Source: an uncultured Ignavibacteria bacterium
GTDB taxonomy: Bacteria; Bacteroidota; Ignavibacteria; Kapaibacteriales; UBA2268
DNA length: 5,123 nucleotides
Reading direction: 5' to 3'
NCBI GenBank assembly: GCA_903911805.1
Contig: CAIWET010000589.1
Span: 1 to 5,123 of the forward strand
Within the stretch, counting starts at the first letter, position 1. Every line of letters begins with the position of its first letter. Under the pieces are notes generated by a model. It saw nothing but the letters and a program-made list of their open reading frames with translations, was not told the origin of the DNA and did not search any database. The translations under genes were made by a program, and so were the position numbers. Below are positions 1 to 5,123 of the stretch, one piece after another.

Positions 1-908
1 TATCTTTTAACTATGAATTTGGAAACTCCACCTTCAAAAAAGATATGAATTTTATTAACAGAGTTTAAATAATTTTCTGTCTGATAAGTATCTTCAGAAA
101 TTTCTTTGAAATCTTTAAATCGATTTTTACTCAACGAAGAGTTTGTTGTGATTATACATCCAGAATTATATGGAATTAAAACTTCTATTTTTGAAGCTCC
201 ACACTCAATATTAATATTAGATGAGTCTAATCTTTCTCCAATTTTAACACCAATTGAAGAAGCACCTGAATTGATATTTAATGTTCTAATTTTATAATCT
301 GATAAATCAAAAAATGAACTTACTGCACCAAGGTTAGCATCAAGATTCCAGACAACTTCAGGATTTAATTTAATAATACCTTCGCGTTCCAAAATTTTAT
401 CATTAATATTAACTTCAGTATTTGATGAAAGATCAATATGATTTGGAATAGAATCTTCTTTACTAATTGTAAATAAATTTTGTGGTTTAGAATTATAAAC
501 CTCAATTAAATCGATCGATTTATCAAATATCTTTAATTCACCCTCACCATAATCAATATTTAGAAAATACTCAGTGAATGCAGAATCTATTGGCAATTTA
601 AATGTTGGTGCAACTTCAAGTGTTTTAGTTTGATTCTCATTTATTTTAACATCATATTTACAATACGATGTATTTAAGAAACTAAAAAGCATTAGTCCTA
701 CTAATAATCCATTTATTGATGAAATAATATATTTAATAAATCTTGGAAGATTTAAATAAAATAATCCGATTGAAATTATAAATATTGGCCAAAAGTTTTT
801 GATATAATGAAATTCAAAATTAACTTGAGTAATTTGTTTTAATAAATATAAAATTCCTAAGAAAATAAAAAAAGATCCCCAAAAAATATGATTGTATTTG
901 ATTTTCAT
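1..908 (-). CDS. LiaF-like membrane protein with toast-rack domain (3' end at window edge)
   Basis: Read by hand on the minus strand from ATG 908-906, this frame stays open for 302 codons to the window edge. Bases 2-1 begin a TA codon, so a TAA/TAG stop probably falls right at the edge after ...IVKR and the protein is essentially complete. Residues 8-23 and 39-54 form a membrane hairpin with the FWP..I..IG signature of the LiaI/LiaF-like (DUF5668) region. A third hydrophobic stretch lies at about 60-78. The rest is a soluble beta-rich domain with a recurring G-x-x-(x)-hydrophobic motif: YGEGELKI 120-127, LGAVSSFF 193-200, SGASSIGV 214-221, CGASKIEV 236-243 and GGVSKFIV 293-300. That is the pattern of toast-rack/LiaF C-terminal domains. 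LiaF relatives modulate envelope-stress signalling, but the exact role here is inferred. It starts 9 bases after the PspC gene behind a good GAGG site, so the two are very likely co-transcribed. No LiaRS-type two-component genes are in the window. Confidence 0.82.
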   Translation of the reverse strand, partial: MKIKYNHIFWGSFFIFLGILYLLKQITQVNFEFHYIKNFWPIFIISIGLFYLNLPRFIKYIISSINGLLVGLMLFSFLNTSYCKYDVKINENQTKTLEVAPTFKLPIDSAFTEYFLNIDYGEGELKIFDKSIDLIEVYNSKPQNLFTISKEDSIPNHIDLSSNTEVNINDKILEREGIIKLNPEVVWNLDANLGAVSSFFDLSDYKIRTLNINSGASSIGVKIGERLDSSNINIECGASKIEVLIPYNSGCIITTNSSLSKNRFKDFKEISEDTYQTENYLNSVNKIHIFFEGGVSKFIVKR

Positions 909-913
909 TTTTT

Positions 914-917
914 CCTC
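914..917 (-). promoter_or_regulatory. Ribosome binding site of the LiaF-like gene
   Basis: Read on the minus strand, GAGG lies immediately after the TAA stop of the PspC gene and 5 bases before ATG 908-906. It supports this start codon and suggests that translation follows on from the upstream gene. Confidence 0.6.
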
Positions 918-1343
918 TTAATTTTTACTTCTTGAATTATAAATGATATAAGCACCTAAAAAGATCAATGCCAAAGGCCACAATTTAAAATAATTCCAAT
1001 ATGGCAAAATATTATCCATTAATGTCAATACACCAATAAGAATTATTAAATATGCAAAAAACTGTTTGTTTCTTGATGATTTCTTTTGTGGTTTAATTTC
1101 AGTTTGAAAAGAAGATTTTTCAAAATCTTCACCATAAACATTTTCATTTGAAATAACTGTTGGGTCTTCTGGAAGAATAAACCACATTATAATATACATT
1201 AATATGCTAAATCCCCAAGCTAATGCTGAAAATACAAATATCAATCTAACAATCATTGGGTCAATATCAAAATATTCACCAATACCTCCGGCGATTCCGG
1301 CTATCTTTTTGTTAGTATTACTGCGGTACAATCTTTTATTCAT
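918..1343 (-). CDS. PspC-domain membrane protein
   Basis: A 141-residue protein. Residues 1-60 are a typical PspC domain: RLYRS.. then IAGIAGGIGEYFDIDP (14-29), a membrane segment at about 31-57, and the closing WFILPEDP (54-61). PspC proteins sit in the inner membrane and help sense or respond to envelope damage; in enterobacteria PspC works with PspB to release PspA from PspF. No pspA, pspB or pspF is present here, so that circuit cannot be assumed. After a polar, lysine- and glutamate-rich linker (about 61-94) comes a second membrane hairpin, residues 95-113 and 119-135, with the LWPLALIFLG motif also found in the LiaF-like neighbour. The architecture is PspC plus a DUF5668-like hairpin, as in many Bacteroidota proteins. 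The start is supported by GGAG upstream. It is the first gene of a two-gene minus-strand unit, divergent from ssb. Confidence 0.92.
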   Translation of the reverse strand: MNKRLYRSNTNKKIAGIAGGIGEYFDIDPMIVRLIFVFSALAWGFSILMYIIMWFILPEDPTVISNENVYGEDFEKSSFQTEIKPQKKSSRNKQFFAYLIILIGVLTLMDNILPYWNYFKLWPLALIFLGAYIIYNSRSKN

Positions 1344-1348
1344 TTTTT

Positions 1349-1352
1349 CTCC
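1349..1352 (-). promoter_or_regulatory. Ribosome binding site of the PspC gene
   Basis: Minus-strand GGAG is followed by five A residues and ATG 1343-1341. Sequence and spacing are standard. It contrasts with ssb on the other side of the intergenic region, which has no comparable site. Confidence 0.6.
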
Positions 1353-1393
1353 AAATTATTACAATTTAATATACGATTAATATTTTTCTTTGT

Positions 1394-1401
1394 TACATTT
1401 G
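1394..1401 (+). promoter_or_regulatory. Possible Bacteroidota-type -7 element for the ssb operon
   Basis: TACATTTG matches the TAnnTTTG consensus of the -7 element used by the primary sigma factor of Bacteroidota. It would start transcription near 1408 and leave a leader of about 85 bases before the ssb ATG. No clear TTG -33 element is found at the expected distance upstream, so the match is only partial. Confidence 0.3.
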
Positions 1402-1438
1402 AATTTTTAAATAATTATTATATATATTATCCGAAATT

Positions 1439-1455
1439 TTTAGTAAATTGCTAAA
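1439..1455. repeat. Small imperfect dyad upstream of ssb
   Basis: TTTAG (1439-1443) and CTAAA (1451-1455) are inverted copies. Inside them TA and TG can add one A-U and one G-U pair, leaving a three-base loop. It lies 38 bases before the ssb start and could be an operator half-site pair or a weak leader hairpin. It is short and AT-rich, so chance is a real alternative. Confidence 0.3.
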
Positions 1456-1468
1456 TAAATTTAACAAC

Positions 1469-1487
1469 ATTTTGGTAATATTTTGGT
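1469..1487 (+). repeat. Direct repeat ATTTTGGT, two copies 11 bases apart
   Basis: Identical octamers occupy 1469-1476 and 1480-1487, starting 11 bases apart (about one helical turn) and ending 6 bases before the ssb ATG. The position would place them in the leader or across the ribosome landing area. No function can be assigned. Confidence 0.4.
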
Positions 1488-1493
1488 TTAATT

Positions 1494-1919
1494 ATGGCAA
1501 GAACATTTAATAAAGCAACTTTAATCGGAAGATTAGGACAAGACCCTGAATCCACAACTTTAGCATCTGGTATGCAAATGTGTAAATTCTCATTAGCTAC
1601 AAACAATAGCTACAAAGATAAATCCGGAGAATGGAAAGAAGAAACTGATTGGCATCGTATTGTAATTTGGGGTAATTTAGCTGAACAAGCTCAAAGAAAT
1701 CTAAAAAAAGGCTCTCAAGTTGGTATTGAAGGTAGAATTAAATATAGCCAGTTTGAAAAAGATGGCAAAACTTCCAATTATACTGATATTGTTGCTTCTT
1801 CTATTATCTTTTTAGATAAAATTGAAGCTGGTGGTTCATCTAATTCTTATAACGCTCCTAAAGAAGAGTTTAATTCAAATAATTCATCTTCCAATTTTGA
1901 TGAAGATGTTCCTTTCTAA
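1494..1919 (+). CDS. ssb: Single-stranded DNA-binding protein
   Basis: A 141-residue SSB. It coats single-stranded DNA in replication, recombination and repair, usually as a tetramer. Residues 4-110 form the OB fold: FNKATLIGRLGQDPE near the start, W47, the block ETDWHRIVIWGNLAEQA (50-66) with W53 and W59, then LKKGSQVGIEGRI (70-82). A short linker rich in Asn and Ser (about 112-134) leads to the acidic tip DEDVPF (136-141), the conserved peptide that recruits partner proteins such as repair helicases and exonucleases. The protein is therefore complete, although the linker is short. The start at 1494 gives the usual N-terminus MARTFNKATLIG; no Shine-Dalgarno sequence precedes it, as is common in Bacteroidota. 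It heads a tight five-gene operon, with the HAD gene beginning 3 bases after its stop. Confidence 0.97.
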   Translation: MARTFNKATLIGRLGQDPESTTLASGMQMCKFSLATNNSYKDKSGEWKEETDWHRIVIWGNLAEQAQRNLKKGSQVGIEGRIKYSQFEKDGKTSNYTDIVASSIIFLDKIEAGGSSNSYNAPKEEFNSNNSSSNFDEDVPF

Positions 1920-1922
1920 TCA

Positions 1923-2624
1923 ATGAAGTTATTACTTTTTGATATTGATGGAACTATTCTTAAAGTCAAAGAATCACTTTCTAAGCAAGTTTTTGCTGAT
2001 TTAATAAAAAAAGTTTTCGGTCAAGACATTCCTGAAAAATTGTTACCAAATTTTGCAGGAATGACTGACTTAAAAATCATAACCGATACAGCAGAAATTA
2101 TTGGGATAACAAATGAAGAGATTGAAAAATTATTACCTCTTTTTTGGAAAGAAATGATTGAGGTATTCAATCCACTTTATAATAATACCAATGTTACTTT
2201 GTTGCCAGGGATTACCGAATTAATAAATTATTATCATAATTCAAATGATTTTCAATTAGGTTTATTAACTGGAAATCTAAAAGACTGTGCCTATATGAAA
2301 TTAAGACCTTATAATTTAGAAAATTTCTTCCCTTTTGGTGCTTTTGGTGATGAAAATTACGATAGGAACAAATTGCCTTCCATCGCAATTAATAGAGCAA
2401 ATTCTTATATTACTAAAGAGTTATTCTATAATTACAACTCTCTAATTATTGGCGATTCCCCAATGGATATTATGTGTGCAAAATCAAATAATATCAAATC
2501 CTTGAATGTTGCCACTGGCAGTTACTCCAAAATTCAACTAAATGATTTTGGTTCTGACTATTGCTTTGACGATTTCAATGACACAAATTCAGTAATTAAT
2601 AAAATTGAAGAATTATTAAAATGA
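1923..2624 (+). CDS. HAD-superfamily hydrolase, phosphoglycolate phosphatase-like
   Basis: A 233-residue haloacid dehalogenase-type phosphatase. Motif I is FDIDGT (6-11), with nucleophile D7 and acid/base D9. Motif II is LLTGN with T116. The motif III lysine is probably K150. Motif IV is GDSPMD (177-182), with D178 and D182 binding magnesium. The long helical stretch between motifs I and II (about 15-95) is a C1 cap, placing it in subfamily I with Gph-like phosphatases, beta-phosphoglucomutases and nucleotidases. The family removes phosphate from small phosphorylated substrates in the cytoplasm; the substrate cannot be read from the sequence. Its place between ssb and cmk makes a role in nucleotide or DNA-damage metabolism plausible, but this is inference. 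It starts 3 bases after ssb, has no clear Shine-Dalgarno, and its TGA overlaps the cmk ATG (ATGA, 2621-2624). Confidence 0.88.
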   Translation: MKLLLFDIDGTILKVKESLSKQVFADLIKKVFGQDIPEKLLPNFAGMTDLKIITDTAEIIGITNEEIEKLLPLFWKEMIEVFNPLYNNTNVTLLPGITELINYYHNSNDFQLGLLTGNLKDCAYMKLRPYNLENFFPFGAFGDENYDRNKLPSIAINRANSYITKELFYNYNSLIIGDSPMDIMCAKSNNIKSLNVATGSYSKIQLNDFGSDYCFDDFNDTNSVINKIEELLK

Positions 2625-3301
2625 AAAATATTATAATTGCTATTGATGGACCTGCGGGTTCTGGAAAAACTTCTTCCGCTAAAATTGTAGCTGAAAAATT
2701 AAACTATGTTTATATCGATACCGGCGCAATGTATAGAGCTTTTGCCTTAGCTTGGTTAAGGTCTGGAATGGAATTTAATACTAATAGTTTTAAATCTATT
2801 ATGGAAAATTCCAAAATCGAACTTGGTCAAAATGAATCAGGTCAAAAGACATATCTTAATGAGGAAGACGTATCTGAATTAATAAGAACTCCTGAAGTAA
2901 CCAAATATGCGTCTTCAATTTCAGCTGACAAATTTGTTAGATACTCAATGGTGGATAAACAAAGAGTGCTTGGACAAAAAGGTGGAGTTGTGATGGATGG
3001 TAGAGATATTGGAACCGATGTTTTTCCGCAGGCTGAATTAAAGATTTTTTTAATAGCTTCTATTGAAGCAAGAGCAAAACGTAGATTAGCTGAATTAGTG
3101 GCAAAAAACATTGAGGTTTCTTTAGAAGAAGTAATGGATCAAATCTCTGAGAGAGACTATAATGACAGCAATAGAGACGTAAATCCTTTAAGACAAGCTG
3201 AGGATGCAATAAAATTAGATACTTCAGATTTGACAATTCAGGAACAGACAGATTTAATTTATAATTTGGCAACTAAAATAATTAATTCTTCCTATGACTG
3301 A
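2621..3301 (+). CDS. cmk: Cytidylate kinase
   Basis: A 226-residue (d)CMP kinase, close to the usual bacterial length. It transfers phosphate from ATP to CMP or dCMP, feeding CTP and dCTP pools, in the cytoplasm. The P-loop is GPAGSGKT (10-17), followed by IDTGAMYRA (32-40), which contacts the nucleotide. The block VVMDGRDIGTDVFP (123-136) carries R128 and D129 of the substrate site. The lid region SERDYNDSNRDVNPL (176-190) has the conserved R178 and R185 arginines. LDTSDLTIQE (199-208) is the typical C-terminal motif. Everything needed for activity is visible. It overlaps the HAD gene by 4 bases and the channel gene by 8, so translation is likely coupled. In many bacteria cmk is followed by rpsA; here it is not. 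Confidence 0.97.
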   Translation: MKNIIIAIDGPAGSGKTSSAKIVAEKLNYVYIDTGAMYRAFALAWLRSGMEFNTNSFKSIMENSKIELGQNESGQKTYLNEEDVSELIRTPEVTKYASSISADKFVRYSMVDKQRVLGQKGGVVMDGRDIGTDVFPQAELKIFLIASIEARAKRRLAELVAKNIEVSLEEVMDQISERDYNDSNRDVNPLRQAEDAIKLDTSDLTIQEQTDLIYNLATKIINSSYD

Positions 3302-4349
3302 TTTAATTAAAAATATTATTCCTAATTTACCATTATGGACTATTGCATTGATTGCATTTGTATTTTATGCAATTATAGCATTAATTTTAAAGTATTTTAT
3401 TTTAAGATTCATTGGACATTTAGTGAATAAATCAAAAAATTCAATTGATGATAATATTTTTGATTTAATTGAAAATCCTATAGTCGAAACAATTCTAATT
3501 ATTGGTTTAATTCACGCTACAAGCATTTTAAATTATAATCCAAAATTTGAAAATTATTCAATTAAAATATTCTTAACTTTATTGTTGCTGATTTGGACTA
3601 CTTTAATTTATAAAATATGCAATTTAACTATACGATATATTATAAAATTCAGTACTAATCATTCTATTATCAATAATGACAACCAGCCATTAATTATCAA
3701 TCTCATTAAAGTATTATTATTGATTATTTCATTAGTTTTAATGCTAAGTACCTGGGAACTTGATCTTACTCCTCTTCTCGCATCGGCTGGTATTTTATCT
3801 GTAATTATCGGTTTTGCTGCAAAAGACACAATTGCAAACTTCTTAGGTGGCATTAGTGTTATTATTGACAAACCATACAGAATTGGTGATTGGATTGAAC
3901 TTGATCAAAATGATCGTGGTGAAGTTGTTGACATTGGTTTACGTTCTACAAGAATTAAAACAAGAGATGATGTCTTAATTTCAATCCCAAATTCAATAAT
4001 TTCTAATGCCAAAATCATTAATGAAAGCTTTCCTTATCATAATTACAGATTAAGAATTCCTATTAGTGTACATTTTAACGCAGATTTGGAACTTGTTGAA
4101 AAAGAACTTACTTTATTAGCTGAGAATAATGATAAAGTACTCAATGATCCCTTCCCTAGAGTTAGATTCAGGGAATTCGGAACCTCAACCATCAATTGTG
4201 AACTCCTTTGTTGGACAAACCATCCCGCAGATCGTGGATTGATTATCCATTTACTCCTAAAGGAAATCTATTTGAAATTTAATGAATTAGGAATTGACTT
4301 TCCTTATCAACAATTAGATGTAAAAATTAAAAATAAAGAGAATTTCTAA
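3294..4349 (+). CDS. MscS-family mechanosensitive ion channel, YnaI-like
   Basis: A 351-residue small-conductance mechanosensitive channel. Such channels open under membrane tension and release solutes during osmotic downshock. Five hydrophobic segments can be seen at about 15-39, 62-80, 91-115, 134-154 and 160-191; the last is the pore helix. It reads AGILSVIIGFAAKDTIANF and then LGG, followed by the conserved IDKPYRIGDWIEL (191-203) and the beta-domain block GEVVDIGLRSTRIKTRDD (209-226) and ISIPNSIISN (229-238). The C-terminal alpha/beta domain runs to about 345. The AKD at 176-178, where E. coli MscS has LQG, together with five membrane segments and this length, resembles YnaI rather than MscS itself (from memory of those proteins). 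The ATG lies inside the end of cmk (8-base overlap) with no Shine-Dalgarno. The stop overlaps the next start as TAATG. Confidence 0.94.
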   Translation: MTDLIKNIIPNLPLWTIALIAFVFYAIIALILKYFILRFIGHLVNKSKNSIDDNIFDLIENPIVETILIIGLIHATSILNYNPKFENYSIKIFLTLLLLIWTTLIYKICNLTIRYIIKFSTNHSIINNDNQPLIINLIKVLLLIISLVLMLSTWELDLTPLLASAGILSVIIGFAAKDTIANFLGGISVIIDKPYRIGDWIELDQNDRGEVVDIGLRSTRIKTRDDVLISIPNSIISNAKIINESFPYHNYRLRIPISVHFNADLELVEKELTLLAENNDKVLNDPFPRVRFREFGTSTINCELLCWTNHPADRGLIIHLLLKEIYLKFNELGIDFPYQQLDVKIKNKENF

Positions 4350-5062
4350 TGACAAAAATAGAATTATTAACCCAAATTGAAAATCATTGCATCAATAATT
4401 CCAATCCCGCTATCGTTGATAAATACAAACGATACTTCAAAGAAGAATACGATTCCTTTGGTGTATCAAAAGAAGTTAATGAAGTCTTTATCAAAACCAT
4501 TTTTGCCGATAATCAAATCGATATAAACTTAATTGATGATATTTCCAAAGAATTATTACTCTCAAATAAATACGAATACACCTCAATTCCCTTATTATTA
4601 TTATTAAAAAATAAAAAACACTTTAATAATAATACATTCCAAATGATTAGCCGCTGGTTTGACATCGGAATTACAAATTGGGCACATACCGATTATATTT
4701 GCTCTCAAATAATGGATATTTTCTTCAAAAAAAACATAATTTCCTATCAGGATTTAGCAGAATGGAGATTCTCGGATAGAAAATTCAAAAGAAGAGCAGT
4801 TCCAGTCTCTTTATTAGAAATAAAAAAGACTCATAAAAACTTTCAAGAGCTATTCGATTTTATTGAACCGATGATGATGGATAAAGATAGAGTAGTACAT
4901 CAAGGAATTGGATGGTTTCTAAGAGAAGTTTGGAAAATAGAACCGGCAATTACCGAAGCCTTTTTATTAAAATGGAAAGATAAATCAGCCCGTTTAATAT
5001 TCCAATATGCTTGCGAGAAGATGGAAAAAGAATATAGAGTAAAATTCAGAAGAAATAAATAA
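4349..5062 (+). CDS. AlkD-like DNA alkylation repair protein
   Basis: A 237-residue all-helical protein of the AlkD (DNA alkylation repair, HEAT-like repeat) family; B. cereus AlkD is of similar length. AlkD removes positively charged alkylated bases such as 7-methylguanine and 3-methyladenine without flipping them out. Landmarks are NWAHTDYICSQIM (110-122), the FKRRAVPVSLL block (146-156) and HQGIGWFLREVWKIEP (184-199). W111, D115, R148 or R149, and W189 fall where AlkD has its catalytic and DNA-contacting W109, D113, R148 and W187, which suggests an active glycosylase. The N-terminal half is more divergent and contains a run of five leucines encoded by TTA repeats. The start shares one base with the channel stop (TAATG), so it is probably translated by re-initiation. 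It is the last gene on this strand in the window. It has no visible relationship to the channel beyond co-transcription. Confidence 0.88.
   Translation: MTKIELLTQIENHCINNSNPAIVDKYKRYFKEEYDSFGVSKEVNEVFIKTIFADNQIDINLIDDISKELLLSNKYEYTSIPLLLLLKNKKHFNNNTFQMISRWFDIGITNWAHTDYICSQIMDIFFKKNIISYQDLAEWRFSDRKFKRRAVPVSLLEIKKTHKNFQELFDFIEPMMMDKDRVVHQGIGWFLREVWKIEPAITEAFLLKWKDKSARLIFQYACEKMEKEYRVKFRRNK
4592..4606 (+). repeat. (TTA)5 trinucleotide run inside the AlkD-like gene
   Basis: Five consecutive TTA codons encode leucines about 82-86 and are followed by two A6 tracts (4606-4611 and 4613-4618). A change in TTA number would keep the frame, whereas slippage in an A6 tract would break it. Confidence 0.7.
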
Positions 5063-5123
5063 GTATTTATAAATATTTCTACATCCATAATTACATTTTT
5101 CAATTCAGATATTATAATATTAA
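5063..5123. other. Short 3' flank with AT palindromes, no clear terminator
   Basis: After the AlkD-like stop come two 12-base perfect palindromes made only of A and T: TATTTATAAATA (5064-5075) and ATATTATAATAT (5109-5120). Neither has the GC-rich stem and following T-run of an intrinsic terminator. The second contains TATAAT (5113-5118), which could also be read as a -10 box, but such matches are cheap at this base composition. Confidence 0.35.

Larger units (their letters stand above)
1344..1493. promoter_or_regulatory. Divergent intergenic region between the PspC and ssb genes
   Basis: These 150 very AT-rich bases separate two divergent transcription units and must carry both promoters. 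The central part (about 1401-1430) is nearly pure A/T. On the minus strand a TTTACT / TATAAT-like pair with a 19-base spacer can be drawn, but in DNA of this composition such matches are expected by chance. No GC-rich hairpin or riboswitch-like structure is visible. Confidence 0.5.

Noticed and set aside
106..297. A 63-codon plus-strand open frame
   Set aside because: It lies inside the minus-strand LiaF-like gene, whose frame stays open over the whole stretch and carries membrane and toast-rack motifs. The plus frame has no recognisable domain.
1410..1430. AATAATTATT palindrome and TATATA run as a replication origin or unwinding element
   Set aside because: No DnaA-box cluster or origin-associated gene is nearby; it fits ordinary AT-rich promoter DNA.
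2842..3272. Two minus-strand open frames opposite cmk (2842-3111 and 3060-3272)
   Set aside because: Both are antisense to well-conserved cmk motifs and encode protein with no family resemblance.
3659..3871. A 70-codon minus-strand open frame opposite the channel gene
   Set aside because: It is antisense to the conserved MscS pore helix, with no independent sign of coding.
5064..5075. Palindrome TATTTATAAATA as a transcription terminator
   Set aside because: The stem would be six A-U pairs with no loop and no T-run after it, too weak for an intrinsic terminator.
4900..5103. A 67-codon minus-strand open frame overlapping the end of the AlkD-like gene
   Set aside because: Most of it is antisense to the conserved C-terminal block of the AlkD-like protein, and it has no clear ribosome binding site.
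5091..5118. TTACAT and TATAAT with a 16-base spacer as a promoter for a gene beyond the window
   Set aside because: The -35 match is poor, the likely host group uses a different consensus, and TATAAT arises easily in DNA this AT-rich.

Overview
This is a strongly AT-rich window (roughly 70% A+T by eye) from a bacterial chromosome, densely packed with ordinary-looking genes on the standard code, where TGA works as a stop. Two traits suggest a member of the Bacteroidota/Ignavibacteriota (FCB) group. The ssb operon starts mostly lack a Shine-Dalgarno sequence, and a TAnnTTTG element of the Bacteroidota -7 type lies upstream of ssb. This assignment is an inference; no gene here fixes the taxon.

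Left block, minus strand (1-1343): a PspC-domain membrane protein (1343-918) is followed after 9 bases by a LiaF-like protein with an N-terminal membrane hairpin and a C-terminal toast-rack beta domain (908 to the window edge). The second gene is absent from a simple closed-ORF list because it runs off the edge. It was translated by hand to 302 residues, and the next codon begins TA, so its natural stop probably lies at or just past base 1. Together they look like an envelope-stress pair.

Divergent intergenic region (1344-1493): 150 bases of very AT-rich DNA must hold the promoters for both directions. It contains a TACATTTG element, a small dyad and a direct repeat of ATTTTGGT one helical turn apart.

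Right block, plus strand (1494-5062): five genes are packed head to tail. They are ssb (single-stranded DNA-binding protein), a HAD-family phosphatase, cmk (cytidylate kinase), a MscS-family mechanosensitive channel of YnaI-like character, and an AlkD-like DNA glycosylase. Gaps are 3, -4, -8 and -1 bases, so co-transcription and translational coupling are very likely. Three of the five (ssb, cmk, AlkD-like) act on DNA or nucleotides, and the HAD enzyme may belong with them. The channel is the functional outlier.

The last 61 bases (5063-5123) hold only short AT palindromes and no convincing terminator. I find no mobile element, CRISPR array, tRNA, rRNA or clear undescribed system. The points of interest are the operon composition, the shared membrane module of the PspC/LiaF-like pair, and the intact AlkD-type catalytic residues.
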